From positions 11,649,952 to 11,713,951 of the forward strand of contig NW_024736071.1 in the NCBI RefSeq assembly GCF_018991925.1: a stretch of 64,000 bases of DNA, in the 5' to 3' direction. The position numbers were made by a program, and so were the translations under genes. Of this stretch, positions 53,228 through 64,000 are shown piece after piece (positions within the stretch are counted from its first letter, which is position 1; the number at the start of each line of letters is the position of its first letter). The DNA comes from Homarus americanus. Taxonomy: Eukaryota; Arthropoda; Malacostraca; Decapoda; Nephropidae. The notes under the pieces are model-generated. The model did no database searches. It worked only from the letters and a program-made list of their open reading frames with translations, and was not told where the DNA came from.

Positions 53228-56200
53228 GGGTACACCTTCACCTGCCCACCTACACCTCCCCCACCTACACCTCCCCCACTATCTTCACCCCTCCTCCTAC
53301 ACCTCCTACCTACACCTCCCCACCTATACCTCCCCCCTACACCTCTCCCACCTACACCTTCCCAACACCTCCCCTACCTGCACCTCCCCCATACACGTCC
53401 CACCTATACGTCCCCACCTACACCACCTGCACAACCCCCACCTACATCCCCCCACCTACACGTCCCCACCACCTACACGTCCCCACCTACAGGTCCCCAC
53501 CTACGTCCCCCACCTGGGTCCCCACCTACAGGTCCCCACCCCTGGGTCCCCACCTACGGTCCCACCTAGGTCCCCCCACCTACCCCGTCCCCCACCGTCC
53601 CCCCACCTACACGTCCCCACCTACACGTCCCCACCTACACCTACCCCACCTACAAGCCCCCCACCTACACGTCTCCCCACCTACATCCCCCACCTACACC
53701 TCCCCACCTGCATCCCCTCACTCCCACTACACCTCCCCACCTACACCTCCACCTACACCTCCCCCCCACCCCACGCCTCCCCACCTGCACCTCCCCCACC
53801 TACACAAATCCCCACCTACACCTCCCCCTACACCTCCCCACCTACACCTCCCCACCTGCACCTCCCCCCACCTGCCCCACCCACATAACCCCCCCCACAC
53901 GTCCCCCACCTACAGGTCCCCACCTACACCTCCCCCACCTAAACAAATCCCACCACCCCTCCCCACCTACACCTCCCCACCTACACTCACTCACACGTCC
54001 CCTACACTCCCCCACCACCACACTTCCCCCACCTACACAATCCCACCTGCACTCCCCCACCTAAACCCTCCCCCACCTACACCTCCCCACCTACAAATCC
54101 CACCTACACCTCCCCACCTACACCTCCCCACCTCACACCTCCCCACCACCATCCCCACCTACACCTCCCCACCTACACCTCCCCCACCTACACCTCCCCC
54201 ACCTCACACGTCCCCCCACCATCCCACTACAGGTCCCCACCTACAGGTCCCCCACCTACACTTCCCCACCTACAGGTCCCCACCTACAGGTCCCCCACCT
54301 CACAGGTCCCCCCACCTACAGGTCCCCACCTACAGGTCCCCACCTACCCGTCTCCACCTACACGTCCCCCCACCTACACCTCCCCACCTCACACCTCCCC
54401 CACCTACCTCCCCACCTACACCGCCCCCACCTACACCTCCCCCACCTACACCTCCCCCACCTACACCTGCTGCACAAATCCCCACCTACACCTCCCCCAC
54501 CTACACCTCCCCACCTACACCTCACCTACACCTACCCCCACCTACATAAACCCCCACCTACGTCCCCCCACCTACACCACTACACCTCCCCACCTACCTC
54601 CCCACTACACAAATCCCCCACCTGCACCTCCCCCACCTACACCTCCCCACCTACACCTCCCCCCACTGCCTCCCACACCTACGTCCCCCACCCACACCTA
54701 CCTCCCCACTACAAACCCCCACCTACACGTCCCCCCCACCTACACGTCCCCCCACCTACACCTCCCCCACCTACAGTCCCCCACTACACCTCCTCCACCT
54801 ACACGTCCCCCACCTACGTCCCCACCTACATCTACCCCACCTGCACAAACCCCCCACCTACGTCCCCCACCTACACCTCCCCCACCCCACGTCCCACCCC
54901 ACCTACCTCCCCACCTGCACCTACCCCACCTCACCTCCCCACCTACACCTACCCCACCTGCACCTCCCCCCACCTACACCTCCCCCCCTCACACTCCCCC
55001 CACCCTACACGTCCCCCCCCACACGTCCCCACCTCCACCTCCCCCACCTGCACTCCCACCTCCCCCCCACCTACACCTCCCCCACTTCCTCCCCACCTCA
55101 CCATTCCCCCACCCTACACCTCCCCACCCTACTGCCTCACCCTACACCTCCCCACCTGCCTACCCCACCTGCACCTCCCCCCCTACACCTCCACCCCACC
55201 TGCGTCCCCCACCTGCGTCCCCCCACCTGCATCCCCCACCTGCACGTCCCCCCACCCACGCCTCACCCACCTGCCCTCCCACACCTGCCTCCCACCTGCA
55301 CCTCCCACCTGCACCTCCCCACTGCACCTCCCCACCTGCACCTCCCCACCTGCCCCTCCACCTGCACCTCCCCACCTGCCCTCCACACCTGCCTCCACCT
55401 GCACCTCCCCACCCCTGCACGTCCCCACCTGCACCCCACCTGCCCGTCCCCCACCTGCACGTCCCCCACCATCTACCCACCTGCAGCCCCCACCTACGTC
55501 CCCCCACCTCCCCACCTGCCTCCGTCACCCACCTCACCTCCCCCACCTGCACCTCCCCCCACCTGCACGTCCCCCACCTCACACGTCCCCACCTACACCT
55601 CCCCCACCCGGTCCCCCACACGTCCCCACCTACGTCCCCACCTGCACCTCCCCCCACCTACGTCCCCACCTACACGTCCCCCCACCTGCACGTCCCCACC
55701 TACGTCCCCCACCTACACCTCCCCACCTGCAGTCCCCACCTGCACCTCCCCCCACCTACTGATCCCCCACCTACACGTCCCCACCTACACCTCCCCCCAC
55801 CTGCACCTCCCCCACCTACACCTCCTCCACCTACACGTCCCCACCTCAACGTCCCCACCTACATCTACACCTGCACAAACCCCACCTACACCTCCCCACC
55901 TACACCTCCCCACCACCTCACGCTCCCCCACCTACACCTCCCCCACCTCACACTCCCCCACCCACCTACATCCCCACTGCATGCACCCACGCCTCCCCAC
56001 CTTACACCTGCACCCTCACCGCACTCCCCACCTGCCTCCTATGCACCACCCCACATCATCCCCCCCCTGCCCCCACCACACACCCGCACTCACCTGCACC
56101 TCCCCCACCACACTCTACACCCCCCACCTCCGCATCCCCACACGTCCCCCACATCTCCACCTCAAATCCACCCCACCTGCACCCCCACTACTACTCACAC

Positions 56201-56512
56201 ATCACCACCTACGTCTCCCCCTGCACACCCCCACCTACCGTCCCCACCACCACACCTCCCCCACCTACGTCCCCACCCTACACGTCCCCCACCTACGTCC
56301 CCCCACCTCACACGTCCCCCACCTACGTCCACCACACCGTCCCCCGCCTACACCTCCCCACCTACGTCCCCCACCTACGTCCCCACCTACGTCCCACCTA
56401 CGTCCCCACCTCACGCCTCCCCACCTGCCTCCACACCTGCCTCCTCACCTGCACCTCCCCACCTGCCTTCCCCACCTGCACCTCCCCACCTGCACCTCCC
56501 CACACTACTCTC
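53228..56512. repeat. 3.3-kb array of a 14-15 bp unit CCCCACCTACACCTC
   Basis: Roughly 220 copies of CCCCACCTACACCTC with CACGTCC, CAGGTCC, CACAAATCC and CTGCACCTC variants. Variant blocks are regional: CAGGTCC at 54.22-54.35 kb, CTGCACCTCC at 55.26-55.45 kb. G is rare on +, and the complement is rich in GGTGGGG. Very many one-base indels. The 479-codon + frame (53110-54549) and the Gly/Trp-rich minus frames are array read-through. Confidence 0.95.
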
Positions 56513-56579
56513 CTCCCACTATCATACTTCATCTCTCATTTCCACTGTCCTTTCATCTCCTTTTCTCACCTGTATCAAT

Positions 56580-57822
56580 ATCACCTCCACCTTCTCAACC
56601 ACTTACAAAACCACCCACTGACTCCTCCACCTACAAAACCACCCACTGACTTCACCCCTACTCCACCCACTGACTACCATCTACACCACCACCCACTGAC
56701 TCCTCCACCTACAAAACCACCCACTGACTCACACCTCTCCACCACCCACTGACTACCATCTACACCACCACCCACTGACTCACCACCTACACCACCCCAC
56801 CCACTGACTCACCACCTACAAACCACCCACGACCACCACCTACTCCACCACCTGACTTCACCATCTACACCACCACCTGACCCACCACCTACACCACCAC
56901 CCCTGACTCCACCACCTACCCACCACCTGACTACCATCTCTCCACCACCCACTGACTCCAACCTACACCACCACCCACCGACTCCACCACCTCTCCCCAC
57001 CCAACTTCACCATCTACACCACACCCCTGCTCACCACCTACACCACACCACTGACTCACCTACAAAACCACCCAGACTTCACCACCTACTCCACCACCCA
57101 CTGACTTCACCATCCACACCACCCACCCAGCTTCACCACCTACCACCACCCTGACTCACCACTACACCACCACCGACTCCACCACCTACACCACCCACTG
57201 ACTCACCATCTACACCACCACCACTGACTCCACCACCTACACACACTGACTCCACCATCACACCACCACCCACCGCTCCCCACTACACACCACCCACCTA
57301 CACCACCACCCACTGACTCCACAACCTACACCACCACCCACCGACTCCACCACCTACACACCCACTGACTTCACCACCTCCACACCCACTGACACCATCT
57401 ACACCACCACCCACTGACTCCCACAACCTACACCACCACCCACCGACTCCACCACCTACACCACCACCCACTGACTCCACCACCACACCACCCCACTGAC
57501 ACATCACACCACCACCCTGACTCCACCATCTACACCACCACCCCAGCTCCACCACACACCACCACCCACCGACTCCACCCACCTACACCACCACCCACTG
57601 ACTCCACCACCTACACCACCACCACCACCCACTCAGCTCCACCACCTACTGAGTCCCACCACCTGACTCCTCCCACCACCACCCACTGACTCCACCACCT
57701 TGAGTCCCACCACCCACTGACTCCCCACCTACTGACTCACCACCTACACTACCACCACCGCCCTACACTTCACAGAGTCCACCACCCCTGACTCCACCAC
57801 CTACACCACCACCCTGCCACTA
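56580..57822. repeat. 28-bp minisatellite with CACTGACTCCACCACCTACA
   Basis: About 44 copies of CACTGACTCCACCACCTACA plus CCACCACC. Perfect copies are 28 bp apart (for example 57311 and 57339). Many copies are shortened by deletions. TGACTCA (the AP-1 consensus) appears in several copies where CC is CA. Immediately follows the 14-15 bp array with a short transition (56512-56580). Confidence 0.93.
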
Positions 57823-57933
57823 TGATGGGGTGGGTGGGTCAGGTAGTCCTTTGTAGGTGTTGTGTTTCCTTTTACTCCGCCTTGTGAGGGAGGGGGAGCT
57901 TTAGGAGCAAGGTGTCATGCAGGGACCACCCAC

Positions 57934-58137
57934 CTGTCTTGCAGTTGATACACCTCTTGAACAGTTCCACTTTGAGCAATCTCATCATTGGAAATCTTCG
58001 TTGCGTATTGTCTTGAGCAGAGACCACACCACTGTTTCGTGACGGATCATATTCGAGTAACATGACCCGTGTTGACATCTGTAAAACCTCCGGGTGGAAA
58101 GCTAATAAAGAGCTGCCTTCAGAGTCCGAGTCAATCT
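57934..58137 (-). CDS. candidate exon or gene fragment, unknown product
   Basis: The minus strand is open from 58137 to a stop at 57872 and reads DSDSEGSSLLAFHPEVLQ, then MSTRVMLLEYDPSRNSGVVS, then AQDNTQRRFPMMRLLKVELF, then KRCINCKTG. A splice-bounded core is 57934-58078: acceptor GGTTTTACAG|ATG and donor AAGACAG|GTGGGT, 145 bp, starting at an ATG codon. Codon variety and a mixed hydrophobic/charged composition look like a real protein, and the segment is single-copy between an array and AT-rich DNA. K-R-C-x2-C at the exon end could be half of a metal site. No family can be named; an old retrogene or repeat fragment is possible. Confidence 0.4.
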
Positions 58138-58149
58138 AATCAAAAATGA

Positions 58150-59500
58150 CTGAGTTCTTCCCAGTGAGTCACTTTTTCCATATAATGTTGTCGTTGTTTT
58201 CTAGTTTGGTACTGGTCGAGTCCTATGATTACGATGGCTATCTTGCTCGATGGTTGGGGTGGTGGTTGTTTGGTTATTCCCCTAGTGTACTGGTGAAGGA
58301 GATATTGTATGATTTCTGGGTCGTTACTCAGTAGAACATATCCTTGTGTGTTTACTCTGAACAGAAACCCTTACTGTGACTCTTAACTCGAAACTGGTTT
58401 AAACATTTTGCTCACACGCTGACAGAAGTAGTTATAGTTTAATATTTAGGATGTTAATGAACAAATAAAATCTTCCTGGCAATAAATGTTGAAAATTTTC
58501 ATTCAATAACACATTAAAAGCTTTAATAAGAACTTTAATAACATTTAAAAATAAAAGCTATTTTTTGTACGCGTTTTCAATATCAAACAAATGCTCTTAT
58601 AGCTAACTTTTTGTTCCATACTAATAATTTTGTACAAAGTATTATTCTGATTCAAACGAATAAAATGTTGTTAAATGTTTCATGTCTATATTAGAAAAAC
58701 CCCCCAGATGTACCAGTCAGCTCTTCAGACATCAACTAACACAGACAAAAATATGACTTAATTTACCTCGATACTTAAAGATCTTTTAACAATGTCCTTA
58801 ATAATAATAATATTAAAAAAATAGAAAACTTGAATGGGATTAATAAATAAACGAGTAAAAATTGAGAGAATCGTTATTTTGAGAATTATTGCGAAAATTT
58901 ATTTAAGAAACACGTGGGTTTTGTCAGTTAAAATATAGTCTGTTTCCTTTGACCTTCACAAAACGTGAGGGATAGATAAAGGGACGTTAATGCTTCTACT
59001 ACTTGTGTCTCCATTAACAACGACGACACATCTGGTGAGGATTCAGTATCATATCACCCTTGGCCCCTTAATGATCACGTGAGGGGAGCTTGTTGACACC
59101 AGTGCCTAACACTCCACCCGGTGTCATGGCACCCTAACATGACTACTCGTATACCGGGTGACTCCAGTGCCTAACACATCACCCAGTGTCGTGAACTTAC
59201 TGTAACAGGATCAGAGAGCTACAGTACATAGCGCATTATCCTCCCCATCTGTAGACACAATCATTCAGTACACAGATGGCTGCTAGACCATAACACTTCA
59301 ACAGATGGTTATTTACACATCTCGGGCACATCTGTCCCCTTAAAGCTGTGAGGAACCATTCACTATTTACACGAGCAAAATCCTCAATTAAAATCCTTAC
59401 ATGAAGAAGTTATCACTAAACTCTGACGTATCGAGTAAATCCGTTGTGTACAGTGCATGTCGTAATGCATGGACCAGTGAAAGCTATTAATGTGTAATAT
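58150..59500. other. single-copy AT-rich stretch, no gene seen
   Basis: No arrays, coding islands or RNA genes recognised. A + open frame of 62 codons at 58146-58334 has no support beyond being open. Confidence 0.5.
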
Positions 59501-59508
59501 TACTGATA

Positions 59509-59623
<115 letters not shown>

Positions 59624-59624
59624 A

Positions 59625-59795
59625 AAATGCGTCATAATGGTGGGTCACATTAATGCGTCACAGTGGTGGCGTCACATTAATGCGTCAGTGGTGGGGTCAC
59701 ATAATGCGTCATTCTGGTAGGTCACATTAATGCGTCACAGTGGTGGATTACACTAATGCGTCACACCGGTGTGTCACAATAATGCGTCACATGGG
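59625..59795. repeat. 26-bp minisatellite with AATGCGTCAC
   Basis: AATGCGTC(A) starts at 59627, 59652, 59679, 59703, 59729, 59755 and 59781, giving a 24-27 bp, mostly 26-bp period with core GGTCACATTAATGCGTCAC. Confidence 0.9.
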
Positions 59796-60385
59796 TACGT
59801 GACAGATGTGTCAGTAAGCGTGCAGCATCACACAAGTGTCCCCTGGTACACAGGTTCTCTTTGTTGGGTCGCGTGTCAAGGTGTTGGTGTACACCTGTTG
59901 GTCAGCCATCTGCTAGTGAGACACGTGCTACTCTACACACCTGTCTCCTTTGTTGCCTGACACAGAGAGCATTAAGTAAAATAATGAACCTAAAAAACAT
60001 AGTTTGGGCTGGACAAAATTGCGCGTTGTGTTGTGGTAGAAAGATCTGTGGTGGTGTGGAGCAGATGACAGCGTCTAAGATGCGGGTCTGATGGAGTTGG
60101 AGGGTAAACGTCTGTTGGAGATAAATAAAAAGGTGTTGGAGGATGTTAGAGGTTAGTATACGTAAATAACAGAACCATGACTTAGTTGGGAAGAATGCAT
60201 GTATGAGAAGCAGATCTTAGACGGAGACAGTGAGGACGAACTGTGTCAAAGGTGGGGTGATGAGAAGCCCTGGGTGATATCAGAGAGGTGGATGAGGAAA
60301 CAATGAATATACTGCAGCTGTGAGGACAGTCAGGTGGTCAAAAAAAAACACCAACACCGCTCTCGTAATCAGCGCGCCGGAAACC
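59796..60385. other. single-copy stretch, no supported gene
   Basis: Mixed composition with TGTTGGAG-like short duplications at 60085-60160. Open frames of 63-76 codons near 59769-60091 have no domain. Confidence 0.4.
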
Positions 60386-60389
60386 AAAT

Positions 60390-60420
60390 TATATAAGAGA
60401 ACTGTCACTCGGAGTCACTA
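60390..60420 (+). promoter_or_regulatory. possible core promoter (TATA box plus initiator)
   Basis: TATATAAG at 60390-60397 is followed 26 bp later by TCACTAA, which fits the arthropod initiator (TCA with +1 at A, about 60416). Spacing is right for a TATA/Inr promoter. No coding region is seen just downstream, so this may be chance or drive a non-coding or distant exon. Confidence 0.22.
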
Positions 60421-60479
60421 ACGTCATAAAAAAAGATTTCGTGGTCGTCTTTTTAAAACTATTTCATTGTGGTGCTAAG

Positions 60480-60523
60480 TTTTGCGTGTTACGTGCTAAG
60501 TGTTACGTGCTATGTGTTACGTG
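60480..60523. repeat. short repeat with three ACGTG cores
   Basis: GTTACGTGCTAAGT, GTTACGTGCTATGT and GTTACGTGAATAG: three units of 14 bp each carrying TACGTG. Confidence 0.85.
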
Positions 60524-60594
60524 AATAGAGTAACCAAGGAACTTTATGTGAGATGAAAAATAAGTCGGAAAATTGTTATAGAGGGAGGAAGAAA

Positions 60595-60756
60595 AGGGAT
60601 AAGGAGGAGGAGGAGGAGGAGGATGGGACGGGACGGAAGGAGGGGAAGGGAGGGGAAAGATGCCACTAGGCTAAGGGGAGGATGCGTAAGAGGGGAGTGA
60701 GGGGAGGTCGTGGGAATATGTGAAGAGGTTATCAACCGTCTTGCTGGGGAACAAGT

Positions 60757-60798
<42 letters not shown>

Positions 60799-60880
60799 AA
60801 CGAAAGACACAAAGACACTGATTCGCTCAAGGACAGACACGCACACACACACACACAAACGTACCGACACAATAACACTC

Positions 60881-60919
<39 letters not shown>

Positions 60920-60920
60920 A
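60595..60920. repeat. purine-rich block, (GA)n and (CA)n microsatellites
   Basis: (GGA)n and GGAAGG-rich sequence at 60600-60710, (GA)n at 60759-60796, (CA)n at 60841-60858 and 60883-60915. Confidence 0.88.
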
Positions 60921-61075
60921 CTCGACCTGACAACACTCGTCTCCCACCGATATTAACCCATAATTTATGCAAATAAATGAATATAATTTTGCGTCATAAA
61001 TTTTAGGCAGGTGTTGTTATATTAACTCAGTGATAATTATTTTAAGTAGAAGAAAGAATACGTAAAATGTATTAT

Positions 61076-61213
61076 ATCTGTTTGCTTGCTTGCTTGTTTG
61101 TTTGTTTGCTTGTTTGTTTGATTTTTTGGTTGTTTGTATTTAGCTAATTGTCTTCGCCTTGTGTTTTTGTGATTATTGATTTGTGTTTCAGACTAACAAT
61201 GTATGTGATTTCC

Positions 61214-61257
<44 letters not shown>
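61076..61257. repeat. TTTG/TTGC tetranucleotide array and (GT)n
   Basis: (TTGC)n(TTTG)n at 61080-61135 and about 20 GT dinucleotides at 61217-61256, separated by single-copy sequence. Confidence 0.88.
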
Positions 61258-61423
61258 ATTCCTTTTTTCGTGTGACTTTATTTTTGTTTGTGTTTGTCTG
61301 ACTTCAGTTTCTGTGTGATGGTTATGAGAATGAGGGGAGAAGGGAACGCCACCTTGGTAAGAAAATGAGGGAGGGAAAGGAAAGAAGGAGAAGGGAATGA
61401 AGGAGGGAAGGAAGGATATTGAT

Positions 61424-62725
61424 ATTGAAACATATTGAAACAGTTTATTTAGCCAGAAAAACCCAGATACAGAGTCGATAATAAGAACAATATTTACATG
61501 ACTGCGCCGGTTGAGAACCTGAGCTCTCTTGAAGGCACCTGGTATATACTGTACATTATCTCAAGGACGTATTATGTAACATTTAGTATCATCTGGAATA
61601 GTACACATAGCTTGGTGGTAATAAGAACTTATCAGATTTTTTTTTTTTTTTTAGGGGATTAGCCCACCCGGGCACAGGTTGAACGACCCACAACGGGGCC
61701 TGGGGGGCGAAAAATAAGAACAAAGAAATTAAAAATAGAGAAGAAAAAAGTTATACTGTGTTAATCTACACCACGAAGATGCCGGAAGGTTATCACTTCG
61801 TTATTTATTTATTGTAATTATTATTTTTTTTTTACATTTATATTATAAGTATATGCATATTTGACAGTGGTGTTGATATACATAGATATGATAAGGGAGG
61901 GAAGCAATACAACATGGATTGGAACAAGAGGACAGAGATGTCAGTATCACATGTCGTCGGCAAATATAATTATTGCAGTGGTAATTTCTATCTATCTACA
62001 GTAAATGACAGTCTATGATATAATGGTTTTGGTGGTACAATATAAGCAGGAATATAAAGTAGGTATTACAAGACTATTAACACTTAGACAATAGATATTT
62101 TTTTAAGAGATGATTTAAAGGAAGGGAACGTAGTCTTTGCTCGAATGGATGGGGGTAAGTTGTTCCACGCCTTCACAACATATTTTATAAAGGTCTGGAA
62201 CTGAGAGGAGCGCACGGGGAGGGGGTCTTAGTAGCTCTGGGTGTCTTAAGTTGTATCTCTGATTATTCCAGAACTGGAAATAATCATTGTCAATCAAGTG
62301 ATTGACAGATTTGTAAACAAAGAGGGCACAGCAGTAGGTGTTAATATTTTCTAATTTTAACATTTTTAATTTGGCAAATTGTTCGTTAGTGTGATATTTT
62401 TTATTTTTTTTCAAGTAGGTCATTGTCAGCACAACTTTCTTCTGTGCAGTCATCAGGGGTTGTGTTTTTGAAGAGCCAGAGGCCCCCCATAGTGCTTGAC
62501 AGTGTATCAAGTGTTAGTAAACAATATCATAATAGATTTCTTTCATTGCTGCAAGAGTGAGTGACGGACGAGTGTGATACAGGATACCGCCCTGTTTATT
62601 AACTTAACTATGAATGGCTTGAATGTGGTTTCTCCAGCTAAGTTTCTCATCAACAACCGCAAGGAATTTAGTATTTTGTTCATGTTTGAGGACTGTATTA
62701 CCAAGGCACAGACGAGGAAAAGGGA
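61424..62725 (-). mobile_element. CR1/Jockey-type LINE: ORF2 C-terminal fragment and 3' UTR, defective
   Basis: Minus frames read LCLGNTVLKHEQNTK (about 62710), FLAVVDEKLSWRNHIQAI (about 62680-62620), NKQGGILYHTRP and LTLAAMKEIYYDIVY, then LIHCQALWGASGSSKTQPLM and QKKVVLTMTY, then LFVYKSVNHL, NNQRYNLRHPELL and KDYVPFL to 62115. The order KFLGV-D..L-W..HI, GILY..RP-L....-IYYS-IY-HL-Y, WG....L-QKK..R, LFVYK and Y-(N/T)R is diagnostic of the region after the palm in CR1/Jockey-type reverse transcriptases. At least two stops and one frameshift are present. The 3' UTR continues to a tail (complement AAATAAACTGTTTCAA at 61436-61451, then TTCAATATC repeats). A different LINE tail is nested at 61637-61745. 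The RT palm, endonuclease and ORF1 are missing. Confidence 0.87.
61637..61745 (-). mobile_element. nested 5'-truncated Jockey-like LINE tail with poly(A)
   Basis: On the minus strand: GGCCCCGTTGTGGGTCGTTC, CTGTGCCCGGGTGGGC, TAATCCCCT and then a poly(A) of about 16 (poly-T on + at 61637-61653). The same sequence lies 3' of the Jockey-like fragment at 28141-28200, so this is a second, very short copy of that family inserted in the 3' UTR of the CR1-type element. Confidence 0.8.
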
Positions 62726-63150
62726 AGGGTAAGATAAGAGTGTGAGGCAGGGAAAGGGAATAGTGAGGGGAGAGGGTGGGAAGAGTGGGGTAAGGGGAGA
62801 GTTGGGGGAGGGGAATAGTGAGCTAAGGGGAGTGAGAGGGGGAAAGTTAATAGTGAGGTGAGGTTTGGGGGAGGGGAGAGGAAGAGTGAGGTAAGGGAAG
62901 TGAGAGAGGGGAGGGGAATAGGTGTAAGGGAGGGGAAAAGGGTAAGAAAGGGGAGGAATGTGAAGTAGGGGAGGAGTGTGAGGAAGGGGGTGGAATGAAG
63001 GAAGGAGAGTGAGGAGTAAGGGAGGAGAAAAGAGTGAAGGGAGTACTAGAGTAAGGGAGGGGAGTAAGGGAGGAGAGTAAGAGGGGAGGAAAGTGAGGGG
63101 AGTCAAGAAGGGAGGAGAGTGAGGGGAGGAGGGAGAGTGAGGACCACCAT
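62726..63150. repeat. polypurine low-complexity block
   Basis: GGGGAGAGTGAGGGAAGG-like sequence, nearly C-free on +, with weak about 14-18 bp periodicity of GAGTGAGG. Minus open frames are Pro/Leu/Ser-rich read-through. Confidence 0.88.
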
Positions 63151-63199
63151 ACACATCCGGTATAGTATTGCTCTCACGGGATTCCAACTTCCATACCTT

Positions 63200-63790
63200 C
63201 TCCTGACACCACCACCACCACCACCACCACCACTAATACTACCACCATTGCCACGACCTATGCTACCACCGACACTGCCACCACCACTACTGCCACCACC
63301 ACTACTGCCACCACCATTACCACGACCTATGCTACCACCAACATTGCTACCATCATTATTACCATCATTACTACTACGACTACCATTACTCCCACCGACA
63401 GTATTATTATTATTGCCACTAACAACATCACTATTACTACCACCACCAATACTGCCACCATTACTGCCACCAATACTGCCACCATTACTGCCACCAATAC
63501 TACCATTATCAATATTTGCCAGTATTGCCCCTATTATTACTAATTCCACCACTAATAGAACGATAATCCCTTCTACCTATACCAGCACCACCACCGCCCG
63601 GCACTACGATTACTACAACCACTACTACATCCGCTATCGTTACTACTACCACTACCACCACCACCACTAATCGTAGAACCACAATCACTCTCAACGTTAT
63701 TACCACCACTCTCACTACTGCCAGAACTAATGAAACAACCATTACCGCCACTACTGCCACCACCACCACCACCACCACTACTGCCACTAC
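63200..63790. repeat. ACC/ACT triplet array, one register
   Basis: (CCA)n at 63211-63233, then ACCACCATTACTGCCACC-type modules. Examples: ACGACCTATGCTACCACC occurs twice (about 63254 and 63325); ATTACTGCCACCAATACTGCC recurs at 63450-63500. Triplet register is preserved, giving overlapping long open frames on both strands. Confidence 0.9.
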
Positions 63791-63794
63791 TACT

Positions 63795-63955
63795 TGGCCT
63801 CCAGCCTCCCCCAATAGCCATTCCTTCGCCACCATTTTATTACCTTAATATTACATATCCTAATACATAAGTAGCTATCCTAACTGTGTAGAATTAGTTG
63901 AGCCGCAGAACTATGCGGCATTCAGTGACTGTAGCCTCAAGTCAATATCTGCAAC
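63795..63955. repeat. dispersed repeat copy 2 with GCCGCA hairpin
   Basis: Same order as at 37507-37655: TGGCCTCCAGCCTCCCCCAA, then TCCTAATACATAAGTAGCT, then GCCGCA-GAACTA-TGCGGC (63902-63919), then CATTCAGTGACTGTAGCCTC. It has an extra segment of about 16 bp before the hairpin. Preceded by an ACT/ACC triplet array as in copy 1. The unit may continue past the window edge. Confidence 0.85.
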
Positions 63956-64000
63956 TGTTGTTGACTTTGAGGCCGAAGCTCTCGTTCCCCTGAGGCAGAG

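Noticed and set aside
53118..53240. Poly-Met or poly-His coding tract
   Set aside because: Simple (GAT)n microsatellite.
57872..58078. Ribosomal protein L2-like identity suggested by LEYDPSRN
   Set aside because: Only a short motif resembles the L2 IEYDPNR segment; the flanking residues do not follow the family.

Overview
This is eukaryotic nuclear DNA. No operon-like gene layout, rRNA or convincing tRNA is visible. It is very likely from an arthropod and probably a decapod or other malacostracan crustacean. Three observations support that: interstitial TTAGG-type arrays (the arthropod telomere motif) near 8.96, 45.08 and 53.0 kb; decayed non-LTR retrotransposons of several lineages; and an extreme load of micro- and minisatellites of the kind reported for shrimp and crab genomes. 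The species assignment is an inference.

Most of the window is tandem repeat. Main arrays: a 19-bp array (0.64-1.43 kb); a 21-bp array of about 4.6 kb (1.9-6.55 kb); polypyrimidine and polypurine blocks (7.2-8.0 and 9.65-12.15 kb); a 30-bp array (15.75-17.57 kb); GT-triplet and GGTAGT arrays (21.06-21.65 and 22.98-23.70 kb); G- and C-rich arrays (26.8-27.4 and 29.9-31.0 kb); a 25-bp array (36.04-36.45 kb); a 45-bp array with higher-order structure (39.5-40.4 kb); a 16-bp array (47.27-47.81 kb); 37-bp and 30-bp arrays (51.1-51.9 and 52.0-52.8 kb); and two C-rich, G-poor arrays covering 53.2-57.8 kb. Nearly every long open frame lies in these arrays. They are open because the repeat units lack stop codons, not because they are genes.

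Mobile DNA is ancient and broken: a zinc-knuckle LINE tail (20.7-21.0 kb, +), an RTE-like reverse transcriptase (24.2-25.05 kb, -), a LINE 3'-UTR (26.44-26.58 kb, +), a Jockey-like C-terminus (28.14-28.53 kb, -), a zinc-finger LINE tail (38.79-39.40 kb, -), a CR1-like fragment with a nested tail insertion (61.42-62.73 kb, -), and two copies of a short dispersed repeat with a GCCGCA hairpin (37.5 and 63.8 kb).

No complete protein-coding gene is visible. Between the arrays are several short islands with coding-like composition bounded by good splice signals, on + near 18.5, 23.8, 32.9 and 37.0 kb and on - near 1.5, 9.6, 12.7, 50.65 and 58.0 kb. They could be exons of one or two genes with very long, repeat-filled introns. 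None can be assigned a function from sequence alone, so all are given low confidence.

The most interesting structural signals are: a 15-bp array that places seven CACGTG E-boxes at exact 15-bp spacing (46.4 kb); a neighbouring decayed repeat with five perfect TGACGTCA CRE palindromes (46.9-47.2 kb); a long-armed hairpin (29.40-29.57 kb); and opposed TTAGG and CCTTA arrays (8.96 and 9.12 kb).
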